In this document: positions 19,891 through 27,278 of the stretch, in pieces
Layout of the letters: each line of letters begins with the position of its first letter
Numbering within the stretch: position 1 is the stretch's first letter
Origin: Mesorhizobium sp. B4-1-4
Lineage (GTDB): Bacteria; Pseudomonadota; Alphaproteobacteria; Rhizobiales; Rhizobiaceae
NCBI RefSeq assembly: GCF_006439395.2
Contig: NZ_CP083950.1
Coordinates: forward strand, 5,073,001-5,137,000
Reading direction: 5' to 3'
Length of the DNA stretch: 64,000 nt
Notes under the pieces: model-generated
What the model was told of the DNA's origin: nothing
Seen by the model: only the letters and a program-made list of their open reading frames with translations
Databases searched by the model: none
Translations under genes and position numbers: made by a program

Positions 19891-20199
19891 ATGGCGGACG
19901 AATGCAAACATGCGGCTGGGATCAAGGACGTGACGCCGAGCGCACTCGGTTGCGAGGAGTGCCTGAAGAGCGGATCGTGGTGGGTGCATCTGCGGCTCTG
20001 CCGAACCTGCGGCCATGTCGGCTGCTGCGACGATTCGCCCAACCGCCACGCCACCAAGCATTTTCACGCCACCAGTCACCCCGTCATCGAGGGCTATGAT
20101 CCGCCGGAAGGCTGGGGATGGTGCTTTGTCGACGAGATCTTTCTCGACCTCGGCGACCGCACCACGCCGCAGAACGGACCGATCCCGCGGTTTTACTGA
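19891..20199 (+). CDS. UBP-type zinc-finger protein
   Basis: A 102-residue single-domain protein of the bacterial UBP zinc-finger family. Cys/His ligands are spaced as expected: C...H at the N-terminus (DECKHA), CEECLKSG, CRTCGHVGCCDDSPNRHATKHFH and SHPVI. Bacteria lack ubiquitin, and the role of these small domains is unknown. An in-frame GTG precedes the ATG by one codon. Confidence 0.9.
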   Translation: MADECKHAAGIKDVTPSALGCEECLKSGSWWVHLRLCRTCGHVGCCDDSPNRHATKHFHATSHPVIEGYDPPEGWGWCFVDEIFLDLGDRTTPQNGPIPRFY

Positions 20200-20240
20200 G
20201 GGCTCCGGAGAGCCGGGGAGCAAAGCTGGTTCGGCCTGAT

Positions 20241-20426
20241 TTATCGCACCGAGCTGGTGACGGTGCGGTCGACGTCGGGAACGGATTTGCGGTCGTTGCC
20301 GGCAAGGGCCGCGATGAGCAGCAGGCTGGCCACGACCGGGACGAACAGGACGGCGATTCGGGCCTGGACATGAAGAATGGCACGCCATTCGTTGCGCTTT
20401 TCGGGGCTGTTGCTCATCATACTCAC
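20241..20426 (-). CDS. Small single-pass membrane protein (hypothetical)
   Basis: 61 residues with one hydrophobic helix (IAVLFVPVVASLLLIAALAG) between a charged N-terminus (MSMMSNSPEKRNEWRA) and a polar C-terminus. The start is GTG 20426 or ATG 20420; GGGGAG lies about 9 nt before the GTG. I do not recognise it. It is downstream and in the opposite orientation to the zinc-finger gene. Confidence 0.5.
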   Translation of the reverse strand: MSMMSNSPEKRNEWRAILHVQARIAVLFVPVVASLLLIAALAGNDRKSVPDVDRTVTSSVR

Positions 20427-20515
20427 TTTGTCATGCTCCCCAAGGCGTCACATAACCGTGAACGGTTAAGCAACTCCTTCCGGCTTTGTTAACTGGTTGG
20501 GACTCAAGCCCGGTC

Positions 20516-22504
20516 TCAGCCCAGCCCGATCCGCCTCGCGCCCTGCCGGAACAGGGCTTCCGCGTCGGGCTCGAAACGGAACGTCCCGATAAAATCCTCG
20601 CTCGAATAGTGCGGCAATGTCTTGCGGATTGCGGCGGCAAAGCCGCGCGCCTCGTCGAGCCGGCCGGCCAGCGCCAGGCAGTGCGCGGCGATCGCCAGGA
20701 TGATGGCGTGCGCATTGGGCCGGGCCGCCGCCTTCAGCGCCCATTCGGCCGCTTCCCCGAACTGGCCGAGCCGGACATGCGCCATGGCTCTTGCCCCCAG
20801 CATGCCGAACAGCAGCGGGTCGAAGGGGCTCAGATGGCGCGAATGGTCGGAGGAGCCGATCGCCGCCCGCGGATCGCCCGACTGCGAGTGGACGAAGGAC
20901 AGCGCATAATGGCCAAGCGCGAAATTGGGGCTGAGATCCACCGCCCGTTGCAGTTCGACGAGCGAGCCGTCCTGCGCGCCGCGCAGCCATAGCGCCCGCC
21001 CCATCGCCCAGTGCGCGGCCGGATTGTGGTCGTCGACCAGCAGGCTGTGGCCGGCGCTCTCGAAGGCCAGCGCGCTCTCCCGGTCGCGGTCGCCCCATCG
21101 CTGGAAAGCGTTCTGCCAGTGGGTGAAGGACAGGCCGGCATAGGCGCGGGCAAAGGTCGGGTCCAGTTGCAGCGCCCGGGCGAAGAAATGCCGCGCCTGC
21201 TCGTTTTCCGCCTGGGTGAAGCGGTACATGTGCCAGAGGCCGCGATGATAGGCTTCCCACGCGTTGAGCGAATTGGGCGCCTTCAGCATGGCGCGGTTGC
21301 GCTCGACCGTTTCGATCTCGGCCGATATCGACGAGACGATGCTGTCGCCGATGTCGTCCAGCACCGCGAAGATGTCGTCGGGCCGGCGCTCGAATGTCTC
21401 GGCCCAGACGATCCTGGCCGTGCGCACCGCGACGAGCTCGACGCCGACGATCACCCGGCCGGCCAGGCTGCGCACCGTGCCGGTGGCGACATAGTCGACG
21501 TTCAGTTTTCCGCCAGCCTCCTCGGGCGCGATGGCCTTCTCGGCCAGTGCGAACACCGATCCGCGCGCGATGACGAAGAAATCCCTGAGCTTGGCGAGAC
21601 GGGTGATGATGTCGTGTGTCAAACCATCGGCCAGTCCGCCACGCGCACCGCTCTCCTCGGCAAACGGCATGATTGCCAATGACGCATGGCTCGGCTCGAC
21701 CGGGCCATCATCACCTGGAGTGGCGACAAGCTGCGATGCCGGGGACAGGCAGGCCGGCTGCGCTTGCTGCGCGGCGCTTGCCCGTTGGTCACGGATCGCC
21801 CGCCACGCCGCGCGAAGCGGTGCGAAATCCAGGTCCTCCGATTGAAACAGCTGTTCGGTCGCCGTCAGGTGCTGCTCGGCCGCGCCGATCTCGCCACGTC
21901 GGTGCAGGCTGGCCAGCAAAGTCACATGGGCGCGCCCGTCGAACGGCGCCAGTTCCACCCACCGGTCGAGATGGCCGATCGTCTCGTCGCAATCCGGCGG
22001 CAGGCTTTCGACGAGCTGTTCCAGCACCGCCACGTGGCACGAGTTGAAGCGGCGGCGCTGGGCGATCAGCCAGCTGTTGAAGAGAGGACTGCGCTCCAGC
22101 TCCAGCCCGTCGAGCAAATCGCCGGCGAAGAGCCCGACCAGTCCTCGCAGCCGCTCCCGACCAAGCGTGCCGATTCCTTGCGCCGTGGCCCGGCTGATCT
22201 CCAGCGCGTCGACGAGGCAACCGTCCAGATCGAGCGCAACCATGTCGCCCTGCGTAGACACCCGGCGCCGCTCCGGCGCGTCGAGCACACCGCGCAGCTT
22301 GCTCAGGCACCAGCGCAGCTCGCCGCGAGGATCGTTGGGCACATCCCAGAACAGCTCGCACAGGCGGCTGCGCCCGACCGGATGCGGCGCCAGCGCCAGA
22401 TAGGCGAAGAGCGCCCGCAGTTTGCGCGATGCCGGCAGTGCCACCGGCACGCCGTTGCGGGAGATCGTCAGCGATCCGAGCAGGCGCACGGACAGGCCCG
22501 GCAT
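20516..22504 (-). CDS. SARP/BTAD-type transcriptional regulator with TPR repeats
   Basis: About 662 residues. The N-terminus has a winged-helix of OmpR/SARP type (LSVRLLGSLTISRNGVPVAL, SRKLRALFAYLAL, RSRLCELFWDV) followed by a bacterial transcriptional activation domain (LDLDGCLVDALEI, LFAGDLLDGLEL). A TolB-N-like segment follows (LAIMPFAEES, ADGLTHDIITRLAKLRDFFVIARGS), then C-terminal TPR-like helices. I prefer ATG 22504 because AGGACGG precedes it. It is divergent from the cysteine synthase-like gene, so it is the obvious candidate regulator of that pair. No signal-binding domain is evident beyond the TolB-like part. Confidence 0.85.
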   Translation of the reverse strand: MPGLSVRLLGSLTISRNGVPVALPASRKLRALFAYLALAPHPVGRSRLCELFWDVPNDPRGELRWCLSKLRGVLDAPERRRVSTQGDMVALDLDGCLVDALEISRATAQGIGTLGRERLRGLVGLFAGDLLDGLELERSPLFNSWLIAQRRRFNSCHVAVLEQLVESLPPDCDETIGHLDRWVELAPFDGRAHVTLLASLHRRGEIGAAEQHLTATEQLFQSEDLDFAPLRAAWRAIRDQRASAAQQAQPACLSPASQLVATPGDDGPVEPSHASLAIMPFAEESGARGGLADGLTHDIITRLAKLRDFFVIARGSVFALAEKAIAPEEAGGKLNVDYVATGTVRSLAGRVIVGVELVAVRTARIVWAETFERRPDDIFAVLDDIGDSIVSSISAEIETVERNRAMLKAPNSLNAWEAYHRGLWHMYRFTQAENEQARHFFARALQLDPTFARAYAGLSFTHWQNAFQRWGDRDRESALAFESAGHSLLVDDHNPAAHWAMGRALWLRGAQDGSLVELQRAVDLSPNFALGHYALSFVHSQSGDPRAAIGSSDHSRHLSPFDPLLFGMLGARAMAHVRLGQFGEAAEWALKAAARPNAHAIILAIAAHCLALAGRLDEARGFAAAIRKTLPHYSSEDFIGTFRFEPDAEALFRQGARRIGLG

Positions 22505-22759
22505 CTCGCCGTCCTGCCTCGACCGGGCGGATTCCACGTGCGTTTCCACGCCTGCTCCCACGCTGGCCTGTCGGCCTCTTGTGTATCACCGAAACCGACA
22601 ACGCGCATCCGAAGGCGGGTATCCCCGCTGGCTGCGGCCATTGCCGCATCGCCGGCACGTCAGCCCTAGCTTGGCAAGGTCTCGAAACCTCGCCGCCCAA
22701 ACCGCCGGTCTGTAACCGGCCCGTGAAATTGAAGACGATCACGATCGAGGAGATCAAAG

Positions 22760-23848
22760 ATGTTGAATAGGCAAAAGATCAGGACCACCGCCGGGCGCGG
22801 CAGGCTGTTCGACAGCATCGTGGACACGGTCGGCGACACGCCGGCGGTGCGCATCAACAACCTCGCACCGGCGCACGCGACGATCTACGTGAAGGCCGAG
22901 TTCTTCAACCCGGGCGCCTCGGTGAAGGACCGGCTGGCGCTCAACATCATCGAGGAGGCCGAACGCAGCGGCGCGCTGAAGCCGGGCCAGACGGTCGTCG
23001 AGGCGACCAGCGGCAACACCGGCATCGGGCTTGCCATGGTGTGCGCACAGAAGGGTTATCCGTTGGTCGTCACCATGGCCGACAGCTTTTCGGTCGAACG
23101 CCGCAAGCTGATGCGCATGCTGGGTGCCAAGGTGGTGCTGACGCCGCGCGCCGAAAAGGGTTTCGGCATGTACAAGAAAGCGGTCGAGTTGGCCGAGGCC
23201 AATGGCTGGTTCCTCGCCCGCCAGTTTGAAACCGCCGCCAATGCCGCCATCCACGAAGCGACGACGGCGCGCGAGATCATCAATGATTTCGCCGGCTCGC
23301 GGCTCGACTGCTTCGTCACTGGCTATGGCACCGGCGGCACCGTCGTCGGTGTGGCGCGCGTGCTGCGCCGCGAGCGGCCCGACATCCGCATCGTACTCGC
23401 CGAACCGGCCAATGCGCAGCTGATCGGCAGCGGCAAGGCGCAGCAGCGCGGCGCCGATGGCGCTCCCGCCGCCAGTCATCCGGCTTTCGAGCCGCATCCG
23501 ATCCAGGGCTGGACTCCGGATTTCATCCCCAACGTGCTGCAGGAAGCGATCGACGCGAGCCTCTATGACGAGGTGATGCCGGTTGCCGGACCCGAAGGCA
23601 TCAAATGGGCCAAGGCATTGGCGCAGAAGGAAGGCATCTTCACTGGCATTTCCGGCGGCGCCACCTTCGCCGTGGCGCGGCAGGTCGCGGAGAAGGCGCC
23701 GGCCGGATTGGTGATCCTGTGCATGTTGCCCGATACCGGCGAACGCTACATGTCGACGCCGCTCTTCGACGGCATCGAGGCGGAAATGGACGCCGAGGAG
23801 ACGGCGCTGTCGCGCTCGACGCCCGGCTGCCAGTTCCCGGCGGCTTGA
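22760..23848 (+). CDS. Cysteine synthase / O-acetylserine sulfhydrylase family protein
   Basis: A 362-residue fold-type II PLP enzyme. The PLP lysine is in FFNPGASVKDRLAL (near residue 52); the substrate loop EATSGNTGIGLA, phosphate-binding GYGTGGTVVGVARVL and FTGISGGATF are intact. It is about 40-50 residues longer than CysK, with a 20-residue N-terminal extension and a C-terminal tail. It sits 13 bp before a PLP decarboxylase gene, so it may make a specialised amino acid rather than bulk cysteine. Confidence 0.93.
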   Translation: MLNRQKIRTTAGRGRLFDSIVDTVGDTPAVRINNLAPAHATIYVKAEFFNPGASVKDRLALNIIEEAERSGALKPGQTVVEATSGNTGIGLAMVCAQKGYPLVVTMADSFSVERRKLMRMLGAKVVLTPRAEKGFGMYKKAVELAEANGWFLARQFETAANAAIHEATTAREIINDFAGSRLDCFVTGYGTGGTVVGVARVLRRERPDIRIVLAEPANAQLIGSGKAQQRGADGAPAASHPAFEPHPIQGWTPDFIPNVLQEAIDASLYDEVMPVAGPEGIKWAKALAQKEGIFTGISGGATFAVARQVAEKAPAGLVILCMLPDTGERYMSTPLFDGIEAEMDAEETALSRSTPGCQFPAA

Positions 23849-23861
23849 CAGGAGGCCGGTC

Positions 23862-25349
23862 ATGGATGTCGCGCGGCAATCGCTCGAAATACTGGACGAG
23901 GAAACGCTCGATCCCTCCGACTGGACCGAGGCGCAGGCTCTGTCGCACCGGATCATCGACGATGCTGTCGATTATCTGCGCGGCGTGCGCGATCGCCCGA
24001 TCTGGCGGGAGATGCCGGCGGATGTGCGAGAGGTCTTCGCGGCAAGCCTGCCGCGATCGCCGGCGCCGCTGGCCGCTGTCTATGACGAGGTCTCCCGCAC
24101 CGTGATGTCCTACCCGATGGGCAACATCCACCCGCGCTTCTGGTCCTGGTATATGGGGTCGAGCAACTTCACCGGCGCGCTCGGCGACTTCCTCGCGGCA
24201 ATCCAGGGCTCCAATCTTGGCGGCGGCAACCATGCCGCCGCGTTGATGGACAGCCAGGTGGTCAACTGGTGCAAGGAGATGCTGGGCTTTCCCGCGTCCG
24301 CTTCCGGCACGCTGGTCAGCGGCGGCTCGATGGCCAACATCATTGGGCTGACCGTGGCGCGCAACACCAAGGCCGGCATCGATGTGCGCGAGCAGGGCGT
24401 CGCGGCAATCGAGAAGCCCCTGCGCTTCTATGGCTCGGACCAGATCCATTCCTGCCACCGCAAGGCGATGGAAGCACTCGGCCTCGGCAACCGGGCGCTG
24501 CGCCGTATTGCCACCGACACCAACCTGCGCATCGACATACCGGCCTTGCGCGCGGCGATCGCCGAGGATCGCGGGGCAGGCTTCATGCCGGCCTGCGTCA
24601 TCGGCAATGCCGGCACGGTGAACACAGGCGCGATCGACGACCTGCGCACGCTTGCCAAGCTGGCGCATGAGGAAGGCCTCTGGTTCCATGTCGACGGCTG
24701 TATCGGCGCGCTGATTGCCATTGCGCCGCAAAACGCGCATCTGGTCGCGGGCATCGAATGGGCGGATTCTGTCGCGCTCGATCCGCACAAATGGCTGCAT
24801 GCGCCGTTCGAGGTCGGCTGCGCGCTGGTCAGGGATGCCGCCGCGCATCGCAAGACATTCGCGGTGACGCCCGAATATCTGGAATCGACGCCGCGCGGCC
24901 TAGCCTCCGGCGAATGGCTGCACGATTACGGCCTGCAGACGACGCGCGGCTTTCGTGCGCTGAAAGTGTGGATGGCGCTGAAGGAGCACGGTGTCGACAA
25001 GTTCGGCCGCCTGATCGATCAGAACATCGCGCAGGCCTTCTATCTCGCCGGGCGGATCGAGGCCGAGCCGCTGCTGGAGCTGGCCATGCCGCCGACCATC
25101 AACATCGTCTGCTTCCGCTATCAGCCAGGGATCGCCGGCGAGCCGCTGAAAGCGCTCAATACCGAGATCATGCTGCGGCTGCAGGAACAGGGTATTGCGG
25201 CACTCTCCGACACCACCGTGCACGGCGAGCACTGGCTGCGCGTCGCCATCGCCAACCACCGCACCCGGCGTGACGATCTCGATCTTCTGGTGCGCGAAAC
25301 GGTGCGGTTGGGACGCGGGATCGCGGCGGAAGGGTCATCCGGGGATTAG
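23862..25349 (+). CDS. Group II PLP-dependent amino acid decarboxylase
   Basis: A 495-residue fold-type I PLP decarboxylase of the aromatic-amino-acid/glutamate/cysteine-sulfinate decarboxylase group. Motifs: NIHPRFWSWYMGS, GTLVSGGSMANIIGL, HVDGCIGAL, and the PLP lysine in SVALDPHKWLHAPFEVG. The C-terminus has RVAIANHRTRRDDLDLLV. Substrate specificity cannot be read off. Coupling with a cysteine-synthase-like enzyme suggests a product derived from a beta-substituted alanine (for example a cysteine- or cysteate-type substrate); that is inference. Confidence 0.93.
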   Translation: MDVARQSLEILDEETLDPSDWTEAQALSHRIIDDAVDYLRGVRDRPIWREMPADVREVFAASLPRSPAPLAAVYDEVSRTVMSYPMGNIHPRFWSWYMGSSNFTGALGDFLAAIQGSNLGGGNHAAALMDSQVVNWCKEMLGFPASASGTLVSGGSMANIIGLTVARNTKAGIDVREQGVAAIEKPLRFYGSDQIHSCHRKAMEALGLGNRALRRIATDTNLRIDIPALRAAIAEDRGAGFMPACVIGNAGTVNTGAIDDLRTLAKLAHEEGLWFHVDGCIGALIAIAPQNAHLVAGIEWADSVALDPHKWLHAPFEVGCALVRDAAAHRKTFAVTPEYLESTPRGLASGEWLHDYGLQTTRGFRALKVWMALKEHGVDKFGRLIDQNIAQAFYLAGRIEAEPLLELAMPPTINIVCFRYQPGIAGEPLKALNTEIMLRLQEQGIAALSDTTVHGEHWLRVAIANHRTRRDDLDLLVRETVRLGRGIAAEGSSGD

Positions 25350-25420
25350 CTCCAAAACGCGAGCGACAGGCATGGGCGGCCATGCGATTCTGTGGCCGTG
25401 ATTCGGGAGATCCGACCGTG

Positions 25421-25774
25421 ATGCTCTTTCGTATGGCCGTGCTCGCGGCCCTGGTCTGTGCCACCTCGGCCGAAGCCGCCAAAATGGCCTTCTTCGTCAA
25501 GAACCTGCGCGAGCAGGCGGTTGCCGTCGAATTGTTCAGCCGGGACCGCGAGACGGTCTGGCCGGGCAACGACAAGGTCTTCCTGATCGATCCAGGCTCC
25601 CGGAAATCGGTGCCGATCTCGTGCAATCAGGGCGAGCGCATCTGCTATGGCGCCTGGGTCGACGGCAACGACCGGATCTCTGCCGGCGTCGGACCCGATA
25701 ACGACCAGCCCTGCGATACCTGCTGTTTCATCTGCGTCGAACATTCGACCGAAACCATCGACCTGGTACCATAG
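25421..25774 (+). CDS. Small secreted six-cysteine protein, copy 1
   Basis: A 117-residue protein with a signal peptide (MLFRMAVLAALVCATSAEA). The mature part has six cysteines: a CX6C pair (ISCNQGERICYGAW) and a terminal CxxCCxxC cluster (CDTCCFIC). It shares VWPGN, KS.PISCN.GE and ICYGAWVDG with the next gene and ends ...IDLVP. I recognise no family. The cysteines suggest disulfides or metal binding in the periplasm. ATG 25421 gives the cleanest signal peptide. Confidence 0.75.
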   Translation: MLFRMAVLAALVCATSAEAAKMAFFVKNLREQAVAVELFSRDRETVWPGNDKVFLIDPGSRKSVPISCNQGERICYGAWVDGNDRISAGVGPDNDQPCDTCCFICVEHSTETIDLVP

Positions 25775-25902
25775 GGAGCAGGCAAGGACCTGTCGGACCC
25801 AAATTAAGTCGGGGGTCGAGGCACCAGCCCCACTTTCGCGACTCAACACAGCGTGCCATGGTCGCGTCGCGGCCGGGTGGGCCGCTTATCCAGGGGGTTA
25901 CC

Positions 25903-26274
25903 ATGTTCTATGCCTACGCGCGCCGCACCTTGGCCGCGCTTTCACTTGCCATGCTGATCGCGCCGTCGGCCCATGCCGGCGATGTCACCTTCGCCATCAA
26001 GAACAGCCATCCCAACGCCATGCGCGTCGAGCTCTACAGCCAGGACCGCGACTATGTCTGGCCGGGCAACGGCAAGGATTTCTATCTCGACGACGGCGAG
26101 ACCAAGTCGCTGCCGATCTCCTGCAACGAGGGTGAATCGATCTGTTACGGCGCCTGGGTCGATGGCGACGAAGGTACCTATTGGGGCGTCGGCCCCGGCA
26201 ACAAGGAGAAATGCGAGGATTGCTGCTACACCTGCAGCGGCGGCGAAACCGAGGAGATCAACCTGGTCCCCTGA
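25903..26274 (+). CDS. Small secreted six-cysteine protein, copy 2
   Basis: A 123-residue paralogue of the preceding gene: signal peptide (TLAALSLAMLIAPSAHA), then VTFAIKNSHPNAMRVELYSQ, VWPGNGKDF, SLPISCNEGESICYGAW and the terminal CEDCCYTC cluster, ending INLVP. All six cysteines align with copy 1, so the pair arose by tandem duplication, and both copies look intact. The 128 bp between them could carry a separate promoter. The function is unknown. Confidence 0.75.
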   Translation: MFYAYARRTLAALSLAMLIAPSAHAGDVTFAIKNSHPNAMRVELYSQDRDYVWPGNGKDFYLDDGETKSLPISCNEGESICYGAWVDGDEGTYWGVGPGNKEKCEDCCYTCSGGETEEINLVP

Positions 26275-26386
26275 CCGGTTTGCCAGCTTGACGGTTTTCC
26301 CGTTCGAGCCATAGCTTGCCCAAACACCCAATGCGCGCCGCGTCTGTCGTTCGGACGCGGCGCGCTCCAGGCAAGGGAGCCCAGCG

Positions 26387-27013
26387 ATGGCCGACATGGT
26401 CGAAAGCGACGAGATCGATGTCGGGTTTTCCGGCAAGCGCTGCATCCATTCGCGCAATTGCGTGCTCGGCGATCCGCATGTCTTCGTGCCCAACGCGCCG
26501 GGGCAATGGATCCATCCCGAGGCGGCCAGCGTCGAGAAGATCGTCGCCATCGCCGAGAGCTGTCCCTCGGGCGCCATCACTTACATCAGGAAGGATGGCG
26601 GACCGCAGGAGCAGCCGCCCGTGGTCAACACGGTGCGCGTCCGGGAAAACGGCCCACTTGCCGTTCACGCCCAGATCGTGCTCGACGGCGAGACGTTCTT
26701 CCGCGCCACGCTCTGCCGCTGCGGTGCGTCGGAAAACAAGCCATTCTGCGACGGCAGTCACACCAAGGCAGGTTTCACGGCCACCGGCGAGCCGACGCTG
26801 AAGGACACGCCGGCCCTCGAAGCGCGGGATGGCCAGCTCAATGTGACGCCGACGACAAACGGTCGGCTCAAGATCGCGGGCAATCTCGAAATCGTCACCG
26901 GCACCGGCCATACAATCGACCGCACCACGGTCGCGTTCCTGTGCCGCTGCGGCCATTCCGCCAATAAGCCGTTTTGCGATGGCAGTCACAAGAAGGTGGG
27001 ATTTATCGGCTGA
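26387..27013 (+). CDS. CDGSH iron-sulfur protein with N-terminal divergent ferredoxin domain
   Basis: A 208-residue protein. Residues 1-70 form a divergent monocluster ferredoxin-like domain (KRCIHSRNCV, SCPSGAITY). Residues ~105-125 and ~182-205 are two CDGSH modules (CRCGASENKPFCDGSH and CRCGHSANKPFCDGSH), each binding a 2Fe-2S cluster through three Cys and one His. The two-CDGSH layout resembles type 3 CISD proteins; the extra N-terminal cluster makes a three-cluster electron carrier. The partner is unknown. It stands alone. Confidence 0.93.
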   Translation: MADMVESDEIDVGFSGKRCIHSRNCVLGDPHVFVPNAPGQWIHPEAASVEKIVAIAESCPSGAITYIRKDGGPQEQPPVVNTVRVRENGPLAVHAQIVLDGETFFRATLCRCGASENKPFCDGSHTKAGFTATGEPTLKDTPALEARDGQLNVTPTTNGRLKIAGNLEIVTGTGHTIDRTTVAFLCRCGHSANKPFCDGSHKKVGFIG

Positions 27014-27019
27014 AGCAGG

Positions 27020-27185
27020 CGCTCTCCCCCCTGAGGGGGAGATGTCGCCGAAGGCGACAGAGGGGGTCGCCGCGCGTGAAGCGCTAACCTGTTGTTTCGC
27101 CGCAAAGAGGGCGTCGCGTCCGGTCGGACCGACCCCCTCTGGCCTGCCGGCCATTCTCCCCCTCGAGGGGGAGAATACGCTATCC
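27020..27185. repeat. Intergenic RIME-like palindromic repeat
   Basis: CTCTCCCCCCTGAGGGGGAG with GACAGAGGGGGTC on the left is mirrored by GACCCCCTCTGGCCTGCC and CTCCCCCTCGAGGGGGAG on the right, about 160 bp in all. It separates the CDGSH gene from the HyuA-like gene; the frame of the latter happens to remain open through the repeat. Confidence 0.8.
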
Positions 27186-27278
27186 ACCGACTGGCCCATC
27201 GCTCCCGCCTTTATCCTCCGGGCCGTATCGGCTAAGGGCTTCGCAGCAGAATTCCTCGTGTCCGGGCCGCCACCAGAA

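Noticed and set aside
26979-27278. In-frame extension of the HyuA-like gene through the intergenic repeat
   Set aside because: Encodes only repeat sequence; the conserved N-terminus begins just after ATG 27279, so unlike the epimerase case there is no reason to include it.
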